Notes: generated from the sequence alone by a model not told the origin. A DNA stretch of 56,671 nt from JBKQHQ01 sp052148715 (GCA_052148715.1 JBKQHQ010000101.1:1-56671); one strand, 5' to 3'; numbered from the stretch's first letter, positions 33,308 through 42,471 are shown. Translations and numbers: made by a program.

Positions 33308-36300
33308 CCATGCCAGCGGCAGTGCTCGGCAGCTCCGCGCGCCTCGCCCCGCCATTTGGGCGGCGGTTATCGGTTTGATATGCTCAACAGCCGCCTATGC
33401 GTTCGTTTGGAGCTGGGAGAACGTGCTGGGGCAAAAAGAGCTCGCAGCCGGTTCCGAAAGCCACTTGTTGGCTGTGCAAAATGAATTGGACCGATATGTG
33501 GCGAAGCTTGTTGCATTGCGCGCACTCTTCGAGTCCGATGATCACGTCACCCGCTCTGGATTCGAGAGCTTCGTTCGGCGGATTCTGCCGGATAGCACGG
33601 ATGTTCAAAACCTCTCATGGGTCCCGCGCGTCATGCGCGCCGAGCGAGCAGCGCGTGAATTGGCTGCCGAGCAGGATGGCATCCCTGGGTATTACATCAA
33701 GGCCGTTGGCGCGGACGAGAGGGTAAGTCGCTCCGAGGAGCGGGATGAATATCTGCCGGTATTCTACTCATCGGTGCGCTCAAGGAACTCGCCGGTCTAC
33801 GGCCTTGATCTCCGTTCGCAGCCGATTCTAAAGGAAACGCTCGATCGGGCCCGCGACAACGATCAACTATCCGTTGTTCCCGATTACATCCTCCGCAGTT
33901 TCCTCGGCAATGCGCACGCCATACTGTTTGCGCTTCCGGTGTATCGGATGGGCTTGGCCCGCGCCACGGTCGAGGAGAGGCGGCGAAATCTCCTCGGCTT
34001 TGTTCACGGCGCGTTTCTGATCCGCGAGGCGTTAGACAATACGTTGAGAACGGCTACCAGCGCGCGCGACGTCGATGTTTATCTTTTTGCCGCCGATTCC
34101 GGCCCCAACGCTCTTGCTATATACGCGCACGGCTCGCGCCTGCGGACGCCACCAATCGAGTCGGCAACACTGGAGCGCCTCACCAGCGATCGGCATTTTA
34201 CGGGAAGGCTTTCGACCGGTGACGCGCGTTGGAAACTGGTCGCGGTGCCGATCCCGGGAGGTCCGCTGACCATCAATCATGACCGCGCCTGGCTGGTGCT
34301 TGCGGCGGGCCTCCTGATCAGCGCGGTCGTGGTGTTTCACATGCTGGCATCAAGCCGTCAGGCGCGCCGCCTTCAGACCGCAATTGCAGAGACCAAGGTG
34401 GTCCTCAACGAAATAGAGCAGATCTACCAGTACGCGCCCGTTGGTCTTTGCCTCATGGACAAGGACTACCGCTTTATCCGGGTCAATGAGCACTTGGCCG
34501 AGATTAACGGCATGCCTGCCCAATCGCTTGTCGGGCGAACCCTACGCGAGGTCGTTCCCGGCCTCGCTGATCGTATCGTCGAGCAGCACCGACCGATTTG
34601 CGAGCGTGGCGAGCCGGTCCTGAACGCCGAGCTTCATGGACCCTCTCCCAAGGCGCCCGGTGCGCCGCGGCATTTCCTGGCCAATTATTTTCCATTTCGG
34701 TCGGAATCAGGAGAAACAATCGGCTTCATCGACGCAGTTGTCGACATTACCGAGCTCAAGCAGGCGCAGATCTCCCTGCAGCGAAGCGAAGAGCGTTTTC
34801 GCGCCATCTTTGACGCGGTCGACGACATCATATTCGTTCTCGACTTGGCGACCAATGCCATTGTGGACGTCAACCGGCGAGCCTGCGAGCGGTTCGGTTA
34901 TACGCGGGATGAGTTGTGCAAGCTGAGAGCTCGGGACCTCTCCGAAGACGCTCCGCCGCCCACCTTCCAAGAGCTAGCGCCACGGTTGGAGCTGGCTCGA
35001 TCGGGGATCCCCCAGACATTCGAGTGGCGCGGCAAGGCCAAGGACGGAAGTCGCTTTTGGCTCGAGATATCGCTGCGCCGCGCCGCGTTCGGCGGCCACG
35101 ACTATTTGCTTGCGACCGCCCACGACATTTCGCAGCGCAAGCAGGCGGAAGACCAACTCAAGGAAATGGTGCAGTTCGATGCTCTGACCGGACTAGCCAA
35201 TCGCGGCGTGTTTGTCGCCCACGTCGATCTGGCCATCGCGCACGCACGTCGCGGAGGTGGAAGCTTCGCCATTCTTTATCTTGATCTGGACCATTTCAAG
35301 GACGTTAATGATACCCTCGGGCACCCCGTCGGAGATCAGCTGCTTCGGTCCGTTGCCGAACGGCTGCAGGCAACTATTCGAGCTGCCGACTTGGCCGCTC
35401 GCTTCGGCGGAGACGAGTTTGCCATGTTGATGAGGGACGTCCGTGAACCGACCGATGCGGCGCTCCTTGCCGAAAAGCTGCTGGCGATCATGTCTAAACC
35501 TTTCCTGATTGACGGCAACGAAATCCACGCCGGGACGAGCATAGGCATTGCGATGTACGAGCCGGACACCGGGGACGCCGAAACCATCCTCGGGCATGCC
35601 GATGTTGCGCTCTACCGCGTAAAGTCAGAACGCAGGGGCGCTTACCGGTTTTTTACCGGCGCGATGGACACGGAGGTGCGCCAGCGCGTCGAGCTGACAT
35701 CGGAGCTGCGGGCCGGCATCGCGGATCAGCTATTCCTAATGTATCAGCCGCAGGTGGACACGGAGACAGGCCGGGTCGTTGGGCTGGAAGCATTGGTGCG
35801 CTGGCAACATCCGACGCGGGGCACTCTCTTGCCCAGCGATTTCGTTCCGGCAGCCGAACGCGGCGGGCTCATTGTCGCGCTTGGGAACTGGGCGTTCCGC
35901 GCCGCCTGCCAACAGGGCCGGCAATGGCTCGACAGTGGTATCGCAATCCCTCCGATCGCCGTCAATTTCTCCGCCCTTCAGTTCAAGGCGCCGCGCGACC
36001 TGGAGACTGAGATCAATGCGGCGCTTGCGGAAACACAGCTTCCGCCCGGCTTGCTTGAGATCGAGTTGACCGAAACCGCCTTGATGGAGACGTCGCGTGG
36101 ACATAACGACGTAGTAGAGCGTTTGCGCGCGCATGGATTAAGAATTGCCATCGACGATTTCGGCACCGGCTATTCCTCACTGCTCTATCTCCGACGCTTT
36201 CCGGTTGATCGGATCAAGCTCGCCCAAGAGTTCATCGCCGATATCGGCATCGACTCCAACGACACGGCGATTGTTAAGGCTTCGATCGGCCTCGCGCGGG

Positions 36301-36554
36301 AGCTGGGCATCGGAGTCATTGCCGAAGGGGTCGAGACGGTAGAGCAGCTGCGACTGCTGCACGAGTGGGGATGCCGGCAGGCACAGGGGTTCTACTTCGC
36401 CAAGCCCCTGTCGGTTGGCGACGTTACGCCGCTCCTGCACGGGGGAAACATCATGCGCTGGGTGGCGCGCAATCGCGCCGGTTCGCCCGGGGCGCGCGAT
36501 TCGGGTCATTTAGAGAAGGGCGAGGAGACCCTGCTGGTGCAAGAAATGGGATGA
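33291..36554 (+). CDS. CHASE-PAS-PAS-GGDEF-EAL membrane protein
   Basis: A 1087-residue membrane protein. A helix at about 21-40 and another at about 330-352 enclose an extracytoplasmic CHASE domain (recognised by NLSWVPRV, GYYIKA and PVFYSSVR-like motifs). Two PAS domains (about 375-495 and 505-620) precede GGDEF (intact at 706-710, FGGDEF) and EAL (intact at 833-835, LEALVRWQHP; DFGTGYSSL present). Both catalytic motifs are complete. The gene overlaps the PilZ-like gene by 17 bp. Ligands of CHASE domains include cytokinin-like and fatty-acid compounds, but none can be assigned here. Confidence 0.92.
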   Translation: MLFKADHASGSARQLRAPRPAIWAAVIGLICSTAAYAFVWSWENVLGQKELAAGSESHLLAVQNELDRYVAKLVALRALFESDDHVTRSGFESFVRRILPDSTDVQNLSWVPRVMRAERAARELAAEQDGIPGYYIKAVGADERVSRSEERDEYLPVFYSSVRSRNSPVYGLDLRSQPILKETLDRARDNDQLSVVPDYILRSFLGNAHAILFALPVYRMGLARATVEERRRNLLGFVHGAFLIREALDNTLRTATSARDVDVYLFAADSGPNALAIYAHGSRLRTPPIESATLERLTSDRHFTGRLSTGDARWKLVAVPIPGGPLTINHDRAWLVLAAGLLISAVVVFHMLASSRQARRLQTAIAETKVVLNEIEQIYQYAPVGLCLMDKDYRFIRVNEHLAEINGMPAQSLVGRTLREVVPGLADRIVEQHRPICERGEPVLNAELHGPSPKAPGAPRHFLANYFPFRSESGETIGFIDAVVDITELKQAQISLQRSEERFRAIFDAVDDIIFVLDLATNAIVDVNRRACERFGYTRDELCKLRARDLSEDAPPPTFQELAPRLELARSGIPQTFEWRGKAKDGSRFWLEISLRRAAFGGHDYLLATAHDISQRKQAEDQLKEMVQFDALTGLANRGVFVAHVDLAIAHARRGGGSFAILYLDLDHFKDVNDTLGHPVGDQLLRSVAERLQATIRAADLAARFGGDEFAMLMRDVREPTDAALLAEKLLAIMSKPFLIDGNEIHAGTSIGIAMYEPDTGDAETILGHADVALYRVKSERRGAYRFFTGAMDTEVRQRVELTSELRAGIADQLFLMYQPQVDTETGRVVGLEALVRWQHPTRGTLLPSDFVPAAERGGLIVALGNWAFRAACQQGRQWLDSGIAIPPIAVNFSALQFKAPRDLETEINAALAETQLPPGLLEIELTETALMETSRGHNDVVERLRAHGLRIAIDDFGTGYSSLLYLRRFPVDRIKLAQEFIADIGIDSNDTAIVKASIGLARELGIGVIAEGVETVEQLRLLHEWGCRQAQGFYFAKPLSVGDVTPLLHGGNIMRWVARNRAGSPGARDSGHLEKGEETLLVQEMG

Positions 36555-36892
36555 GCAGAACACCGCGTGGCAGTGGACCGCTGGGCGTCCAGCACTCTAA
36601 GCCACACGGCGAGCACCGGCGCACAGCAGCAGACAGCTGGCAATTATCCTCCGTGCAAACACTTATACTTCGAGGTAATCCAGGAACTTAAATAATAAAT
36701 CAACGCCCTTGGCGTGTCATATGACCCCTGCGCCGCTCCGCGGACGAGACAGAGGACGATGAGTCCCATCCGGCAAGCCGGCCAACATGGGCACCCTTCG
36801 CACAACTTGGTCGGCGATCTCTCGGACGCCCACGAGGTCATCGAGTTCCGGCTTGTGTCGGCGCGCGCGTAAGTGAAGGGCTGACGAGCAAA
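36555..36892. other. Intergenic region
   Basis: 338 bp between the GGDEF-EAL gene and the methyltransferase-like gene. It includes an AT-rich patch around 36670-36725. No gene, terminator or operator was recognised. Confidence 0.4.
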
Positions 36893-37621
36893 ATGGCGAT
36901 TTACCGGGAAAGGACCGACGACACGCCGGGCAATTCCGTCGTCACATTTTTCCAGACATTCGAGCGGACCAAGCTCTACGATCTCCTGGCCGCCGCGCCG
37001 TTGGTCGCGTGGTACGGATTCCTCGTGACCCTTCAGCTCCCGGCCCTCGCGCATCAGATCGCAGTGCTCGACCTTGCAACCGCGGACGCGCGCGTCCTCG
37101 CCGGCCTTGCCTCGAAACTCGCCACGCAGGTTTTCTTCGTGCTGCTCGCATTGCTGTTGGCGCTGCGCCGCAAGCCGCTCGCCAAGGCGTCCGGCCTCTA
37201 TCCGAGGTTTACCGCCGTGGCCGGGACATTCCTCAGCGTTGCGATCGTGCAGCTGCCCGCGCGAGACCTTTCGGTCTCACTCCATATCGCGTCGACGTTG
37301 TTGATTCTCTGCGGCACCGTGTTTGCGCTTTATGCGGCGTTTGAGCTCGGCCGCTCGCTCAGCATGATGGCGGAAGCGCGACGGCTGGTGACCAATGGGC
37401 CATACGGCTTCGTCCGGCATCCGCTCTATCTCGGCGAAGCGGTCGCGCTCGCCGGCGTGACGATGCAATACCTGTCGGCCGAGGCGTTGGGCTTGCTGGT
37501 CCTGCAATGCGCATTCCAGTTGGAGCGAATGAAGAACGAGGAGATCGTCCTGGCAAGCGCCTTTCCGGACTATCAGGATTACGCAGCGCGCACGGTTCGG
37601 CTCCTGCCGGGAGTATATTGA
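36893..37621 (+). CDS. ICMT/PEMT-like membrane methyltransferase
   Basis: A 242-residue integral membrane protein with about five hydrophobic helices. The motif GPYGFVRHPLYLGE (about residues 165-178) and a later EE pair (MKNEEIVLASAFPDY) are the SAM-binding signature of the isoprenylcysteine carboxyl methyltransferase/phospholipid methyltransferase superfamily. Bacterial members methylate lipids or small amphiphiles; the substrate is unknown. ATG 36893 has only a distant purine stretch upstream. It lies inside the segment bounded by direct repeats. Confidence 0.82.
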   Translation: MAIYRERTDDTPGNSVVTFFQTFERTKLYDLLAAAPLVAWYGFLVTLQLPALAHQIAVLDLATADARVLAGLASKLATQVFFVLLALLLALRRKPLAKASGLYPRFTAVAGTFLSVAIVQLPARDLSVSLHIASTLLILCGTVFALYAAFELGRSLSMMAEARRLVTNGPYGFVRHPLYLGEAVALAGVTMQYLSAEALGLLVLQCAFQLERMKNEEIVLASAFPDYQDYAARTVRLLPGVY

Positions 37622-37750
37622 GACAAGCATCGGGCGGCTCCAGCGGCGAAAGCGATCTCCGGAAACGCGAAGAGCCACAGATTTGGAGGAAGGATTGCAA
37701 CACGCTGTCATCGGGTTCACGCAACCACGCGCGCTCTGGTGCCGGTCCTG

Positions 37751-38413
37751 ATGTCCGCAACGGGGCGTCCCGGCCAGCATCAATCCCTGCGATTTGGGCT
37801 CAACCCGGTGCCGCTGTGGTACATCGCCGCCATCGCGGCGATGATGACGATGGAGATGGCGCGCCTGGCGCAGACGGCATCGGCGTCGTGGATCGCTTGC
37901 GATTATGCCGGCCGCATCGGCGCGCTCGCTCTGCTAGCCGCAATACCGGCGGCGCGCGCCGTCGCGTTCCCGCGCGAGCGATCCGGAATTGGCCTGCTGG
38001 AAACCGTGATGTGGATCACCGGCCTCTTCGCATTCGATCATATTGTCAACCATGCGTTGGCCCACTGGGTCAGCTTGGCATTTCCCCACACCCGGATTGC
38101 GTGGACCCCGCATGCCGGCGGCTGGCTCTATGTGTTCGACACTTCGTTCGGACTGATTCTGGTCGCATATAGTGAGGAGGTGATCTTCCGCCGCTGCAGT
38201 CGCGCCGTTCTTCGGGACAGCTTGGGCGACGGGCCGGCCATGATCATCGCGACATCGATCCTGTTTGCCGCCTATCACTGGTGGACCGGGGTCGGCAATA
38301 TTCTTGCGACCATGTCATACGGAGTCCTGGCGATGTTGTTCTACCGCCGCTCCGGCTCGCTCGTGCCGGTCGTCGTCAATCATTATCTCTGCGACGTCGT
38401 CAACTTCTCGTAA
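37751..38413 (+). CDS. CPBP-family intramembrane metalloprotease
   Basis: A 220-residue membrane protein of the CAAX-protease/bacteriocin-processing (CPBP, ABI) family. The three catalytic motifs are present: SEEVIFRR (EExxxR), FAAYHWW (FxxxH) and NHYLCDVVNF near the C terminus, within about six helices. Such proteins cleave peptides in the membrane or act as immunity or maturation factors. Start at ATG 37751; a GTG at 37739 adds four residues. It is the last gene before the repeat at 38481 and may be paired with the preceding methyltransferase-like gene, echoing prenyl-protein processing (protease plus ICMT), although bacteria lack that pathway. Confidence 0.82.
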   Translation: MSATGRPGQHQSLRFGLNPVPLWYIAAIAAMMTMEMARLAQTASASWIACDYAGRIGALALLAAIPAARAVAFPRERSGIGLLETVMWITGLFAFDHIVNHALAHWVSLAFPHTRIAWTPHAGGWLYVFDTSFGLILVAYSEEVIFRRCSRAVLRDSLGDGPAMIIATSILFAAYHWWTGVGNILATMSYGVLAMLFYRRSGSLVPVVVNHYLCDVVNFS

Positions 38414-38480
38414 GCCCGCTGCCTCCGAACCCCGGCCGCTTCAGATCGGGCGGCTGTATCGCTTCTGCGGAGCACAGGCG

Positions 38481-38534
38481 AACGGCCTGGTGCTCGGCGG
38501 GTGGTTCAAGTTTCTGATCACGGGCGGACGCCGC
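38481..38534. repeat. Direct repeat copy 2 (barrel-gene remnant)
   Basis: Matches 32831-32884. In the plus direction it still encodes NGLVLGGWFKF, the tail of an outer-membrane barrel, but with no barrel gene upstream and one extra base that removes the stop. The right end runs into the 3' end of the glycosidase gene on the other strand. It is a remnant, not a functional gene. Confidence 0.75.
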
Positions 38535-39561
38535 GCGGCATCCAGGCATCGAACAGAACCTCCTCCGCCGGCTTGCCCTGCACGGTGAAATCGGTGTCCG
38601 CCGGACCGCCGCCATCGGGATCGGTGAACCAACGCCACACCAAAACGCCGCGGACCGCGGGGCGGTCGAGCACCTCGAGCCACTCGGCGAGCACCCGCGC
38701 CTGAAGCTCCGGATCGGGCGCGGCCGAACGTTCCTCGGCGCTCTCCCAAGGCTTTTCCGTCGCATCCTTGGCGGAGCGCAGGCCGACCTCGGCCACGATC
38801 ACCGGCTTGCCGAAACGTGCGGCGAGCCGATCGAGCCGCACGGCCGTCGCTTGCATGACGGCGCGCCGGCCTTCGCCGTCGTCATCGGCGCCGAGGGCCG
38901 GATAGAGCGAGACCGCGATCATGTCGAGATCGGGCCAGAACGGCACCGCTTCCGCCTCTTCGACATTGTGGGCGACGTAGAGCAGGAGGCGCGGAAACAC
39001 GGCGCGCACCGCCGCGATCACGTCGCTCCATTCCGGTCGGTGCGTGGTCCTGACAAGCTCGGTGCCGACCGCGAATGCGTCGGCGCCCTCCTCCGCGGCG
39101 ATCCGAGCGATGCGGGTGATTTCGCCGCGATAGCGGACGAACCAGTCACGCCAGGCCGGCTCCGAGGCAGGCTCGACCGCACCGGCCCAGCTTTCGGGAA
39201 CCCAGACATGCGGCTTGACCAGCACCTTGAGGCCGAGCCCGCGCGCGGCACGGATCCCCGCGCGCAGCTCGCGATCCGGCATGTCGCTGCCGCGGACGAT
39301 CTTCGCGCTCGCCCGATCGGGCTGCCACAGGAAAGGGATGACCGCCACCGCGGCGGCGCCGATCCGCTTGACACCCATCAGCGCCCGCGCAGCAGATGGG
39401 CTGCCGAACGGATGTTTTGCCGCGGCGATGATGTTGAACCCGTCAAAGCGTGCCTCGGCCCCCCATCCGCCGGTCGGCGAGGCAAGCCAGATCGCCGCCA
39501 GTGCGGCTGCGATCGCCGACCGCAACCGCTGCGGAGCACCTGCCGTGGCTCCGCGCATCAT
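38518..39561 (-). CDS. Secreted glycoside hydrolase, clan GH-A (GH113-like)
   Basis: A 347-residue exported enzyme. The signal peptide covers about residues 13-35 (AALAAIWLASPTGGWGAEA). The mature chain is a TIM barrel with FDGFNI at the start, VKPHVW, VGTELVRTT with likely acid/base E168, and VIVAEVGLRS with likely nucleophile E258, 90 residues apart as in clan GH-A. It resembles GH113-type mannanases and related bacterial proteins. As a periplasmic hydrolase linked to a glycan synthase it could play the part BcsZ plays for cellulose. Start at ATG 39561 (ATG 39558 equally good); it follows the REC-Hpt gene by 43 bp on the same strand. Confidence 0.8.
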   Translation of the reverse strand: MMRGATAGAPQRLRSAIAAALAAIWLASPTGGWGAEARFDGFNIIAAAKHPFGSPSAARALMGVKRIGAAAVAVIPFLWQPDRASAKIVRGSDMPDRELRAGIRAARGLGLKVLVKPHVWVPESWAGAVEPASEPAWRDWFVRYRGEITRIARIAAEEGADAFAVGTELVRTTHRPEWSDVIAAVRAVFPRLLLYVAHNVEEAEAVPFWPDLDMIAVSLYPALGADDDGEGRRAVMQATAVRLDRLAARFGKPVIVAEVGLRSAKDATEKPWESAEERSAAPDPELQARVLAEWLEVLDRPAVRGVLVWRWFTDPDGGGPADTDFTVQGKPAEEVLFDAWMPRGVRP

Positions 39562-39604
39562 CGGGTGGATCGTTGGTTTCGATTGCCCGCGCGCCGATAA
39601 CCGA

Positions 39605-40273
39605 TCAATAGCTCTGCATCGTCGCCAGCAGCCGATCGAGCGCCGCGGCGATCGAGGCTCCCCCTCCCCTGCCATCGAGCTTGCTGATCACCGCCTCCTC
39701 GAGCTCGCCGGCGTTACGGCCGACCTCCGCGTAGCCGAAGATGCCGGCGCTGCCGGCAAGGGAATGCGCACGCAACTTTATCTTCTCCAGGACCGCCGTC
39801 GATTCCCGATCTTGCGCCAGCGAGTATCGACACCCGGCGAGCGCCTGCGTGTCCGATTGCAAACGCTGCATGAATCCATGCGACAGGCACTGTATTTTGG
39901 CGGCGCGCAAATGGCCGCGGACCGCTTCCGCCAGTGTCATCGGATCGAACGGCTTGGGGATCACGCCAACCGCCCCGAGGGCCTTGAACCGCTCGAGCTC
40001 CTTGGTCTGCGCGCGCGCGGTCATGAACACCACCGGGATCGGCGCCGTCTCCGGCCTGGCGCGCAGGCGAGCCAGCAGCGCCGGTCCGTCCAAGCCGGGC
40101 ATCGTCACGTCGACCAGGATCAGGTGCGGCGACCACTCGCCGACGGCCGCCAGCGCCTCCTCGCACGAGGCGCAGCTGCGCACCGCAAAACCCGGATCAA
40201 GGCCGAGCGATATCTCGACGAGATCACGGATGTCCGGCTCGTCATCAACGTGGAGAACGCGCAGAGCAGTCAT
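39605..40273 (-). CDS. REC-Hpt phosphorelay protein, paralogue A
   Basis: A 222-residue protein with an N-terminal receiver (D10/D11, acceptor D55 in LILVDVTMPGLDG, K107 in PKPFDP) and a C-terminal Hpt domain (about 130-215; H170 in RAHSLAGSAGIFG). It can take phosphate on Asp and pass it via His, so it is a relay rather than a direct output. It overlaps the preceding histidine kinase by 4 bp (ATGA), so kinase and relay are coupled. The glycosidase follows after 43 bp. It is paralogous to 43824. Confidence 0.92.
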   Translation of the reverse strand: MTALRVLHVDDEPDIRDLVEISLGLDPGFAVRSCASCEEALAAVGEWSPHLILVDVTMPGLDGPALLARLRARPETAPIPVVFMTARAQTKELERFKALGAVGVIPKPFDPMTLAEAVRGHLRAAKIQCLSHGFMQRLQSDTQALAGCRYSLAQDRESTAVLEKIKLRAHSLAGSAGIFGYAEVGRNAGELEEAVISKLDGRGGGASIAAALDRLLATMQSY

Positions 40274-42471
40274 GGTAGCCCTCGCTCGGTAGTGCCCGCA
40301 ATCGTTTGCTGCAGATGTTCCTCTGCGGCGTGAGAATTGGATTCGCGATTGGCGCCCGCAGCTTCGTCCGCGCCTGACGCCGGCCCGTCGAGCAGTCCCG
40401 CAAGCTGCAACCGGTTACCGAGCGCTTTCATCGTATCGCGGTCGTCCTCGCCCGCCAAGCGGCACGCATCATCTATCGATTCATCGCCGGCGCCGTGCAC
40501 CGGCGGCAAGAGCGGCAATGTGACGTGGAACGTCGTTCCGCCGCCGGGCGCCTCGTCGAAACCCACCTCGCCCGCGAGCCGGGTGACGATCTGTTTGACA
40601 ATGTTGAGACCGAGCCCCGACCCGCCACGATGACGCAGTTCGACCGTTTCCGCCTGGGCAAAGCGCTGGAAGATTCGGGATCGAAATTCGAGCGGAATGC
40701 CGGGGCCGTGATCGCGCACCGAGAGCCGAACGCGGTCCTCGGAAGCCTCGACCGCAACCACGACCTCAGCCTCGCGCGAGGAGAATTTGATGGCGTTCGA
40801 CAGCAGGTTGGTGACTACCTGGAAAAAACGGTCGGGATCGGCGCAGACATCCGCAGCGTGCGATGCCTCGGCGAGCCTTACCTCAACGCCCATCGATTCC
40901 GCAAAGCTGCGATTGGCCTCAATGGCCTGCTCCACGAGCGAGCGGACCTCGACCCGGGTCAGGTGGAACACCATCTGACCGGATTCCATTTTTTCAATAT
41001 CGAGAATGTCGTTGATGAGCCGCACCAGTCTTTGGCTGTTGCGGTGCGCCATGACGAGGAGATGCGAGGCACGGTCGGGCAGTTGCCCGGCGGCGCCGCT
41101 GGACAGGAGCGCAAGCGATCCTGAGATCGACGTGAGCGGCGTGCGCAGCTCGTGGTTCACCGTCGAGACGAACTCGTCCTTCAGGCGCTCGAGGCGCTTG
41201 CGGTCGCTGATGTCGCGCGCGACGGCCGCAGCACCGATGATCGAGCCGTCCACCGCCGCAAGCGGCGATACCGCGACGGAGACGTCGATCCGTCGGCCGT
41301 CCTTGCTCCGCCGAACCGTATCGTGATGAGGGACGTGCTCGCCGCAGCCGATGCGCCTGAGCGTATCACGGACTTCGGCCCGCTGATCCTCCGGCACGAC
41401 GATGTCAATGTGGGAACCGACGGCTTCTGCGGCCGCATAACCAAACATTTGTTCGGCGCCCCGATTCCAGTTGGTGATGAATCCGCCGAGCGTCTCGGTC
41501 ACGATGGCGTCGTTGGACGAATCCACGGCAGCGATCAGCATCTGCTGCCGAGCGGCATATTCGCGCAGCGCCGCTGCGGCCTTCTTGCGCTCGGACAGGT
41601 CGAGAATGACCACCAAGGCGAAGAAACCGTCGACCGTATGGATGGAATTGAGCGTGAGCTCGATCGGAACATCCGAGCCGTCGCAGCGGCGGCCAAGGAC
41701 CTCGCGGCTCTGCCGCGGCGTCGGCAGCGCAGCGCCGGCGCCCTCCTCGGCCGCAGGGATCGGAACGGGGAGCCGATGAATGCCGGGAACTATCGTGGCG
41801 ACCGGCTTGCCGAGCAGCTCGTCGCGCCCATAGCCGAACAGCCGCTCGATCTCGCCATTCGCCAGGCTGATGACACCTTCGCCATCCATCATCAGCATGC
41901 CGCTCGGGCAGGCCTCGAACGCCAGCCCGAACATCCTTTCCGCGTGCTTGCGCTTGGTGACGTCGGTCGCGATGGCAAACGACCCGACGAGCTCTCCCGA
42001 GGCGGCCCGCACCGGAGTGACCGTGACGATGATATCGACGGGCTGTCCTCCCTTCGCAACGCGCATCGCCTCATAGGGCTCGACCGGCTCATCGCGCCGG
42101 ATCTTGTCGAGAACGTTCTCGATCTGCTCACGACGATCGGCCGGAACGATGCGCGCAATGCTGCTGCCGATCATCTCGGCTGCCGAATATCCGAACAACC
42201 GCTCGGCGCCGGAATTCCAAGCCGTCACGTCGCCGGCCAAATCCAAAGTCACGAGTGCATGGATCGAGGAATTGATCGCGTCGACAAAGAGCCGCTCGGA
42301 GCCGATCTTGCCGTCGGGCATGACCGACATTGAGCGACGCTCCTCGGACTGCGGCAGCGGCGCCAGCCTCCTGTATGTCGGCGCCGGCTTCTCCGCGGAT
42401 GGCTGGAGACCATTGCTCTCTCCAGCAATCGTGACCGTCACGCGCGGTGCCAGATTCATCGCCCTCTTCAT
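40270..42471 (-). CDS. PAS histidine kinase (three PAS domains)
   Basis: A 733-residue soluble kinase. Three PAS domains with LFGYSAAEMIG, LFGYGRDELLG and MFGYAAAEAVG motifs (about residues 55-170, 180-305, 315-435) lead to HisKA (phospho-His in VNHELRTPLTSI) and HATPase (VVTNLLSNAIKFS, DHGPGIP, GGSGLGLNIVK). The C-terminal 70 residues are polar and not recognised. The ATG at 42471 is chosen because GAGGG stands eight bases upstream; an upstream ATG at 42732 adds 87 residues encoded in AT-rich, probably non-coding DNA. It is the first gene of an operon with REC-Hpt and glycosidase. The signal is unknown; PAS may bind haem or flavin. Confidence 0.9.
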   Translation of the reverse strand: MKRAMNLAPRVTVTIAGESNGLQPSAEKPAPTYRRLAPLPQSEERRSMSVMPDGKIGSERLFVDAINSSIHALVTLDLAGDVTAWNSGAERLFGYSAAEMIGSSIARIVPADRREQIENVLDKIRRDEPVEPYEAMRVAKGGQPVDIIVTVTPVRAASGELVGSFAIATDVTKRKHAERMFGLAFEACPSGMLMMDGEGVISLANGEIERLFGYGRDELLGKPVATIVPGIHRLPVPIPAAEEGAGAALPTPRQSREVLGRRCDGSDVPIELTLNSIHTVDGFFALVVILDLSERKKAAAALREYAARQQMLIAAVDSSNDAIVTETLGGFITNWNRGAEQMFGYAAAEAVGSHIDIVVPEDQRAEVRDTLRRIGCGEHVPHHDTVRRSKDGRRIDVSVAVSPLAAVDGSIIGAAAVARDISDRKRLERLKDEFVSTVNHELRTPLTSISGSLALLSSGAAGQLPDRASHLLVMAHRNSQRLVRLINDILDIEKMESGQMVFHLTRVEVRSLVEQAIEANRSFAESMGVEVRLAEASHAADVCADPDRFFQVVTNLLSNAIKFSSREAEVVVAVEASEDRVRLSVRDHGPGIPLEFRSRIFQRFAQAETVELRHRGGSGLGLNIVKQIVTRLAGEVGFDEAPGGGTTFHVTLPLLPPVHGAGDESIDDACRLAGEDDRDTMKALGNRLQLAGLLDGPASGADEAAGANRESNSHAAEEHLQQTIAGTTERGLP

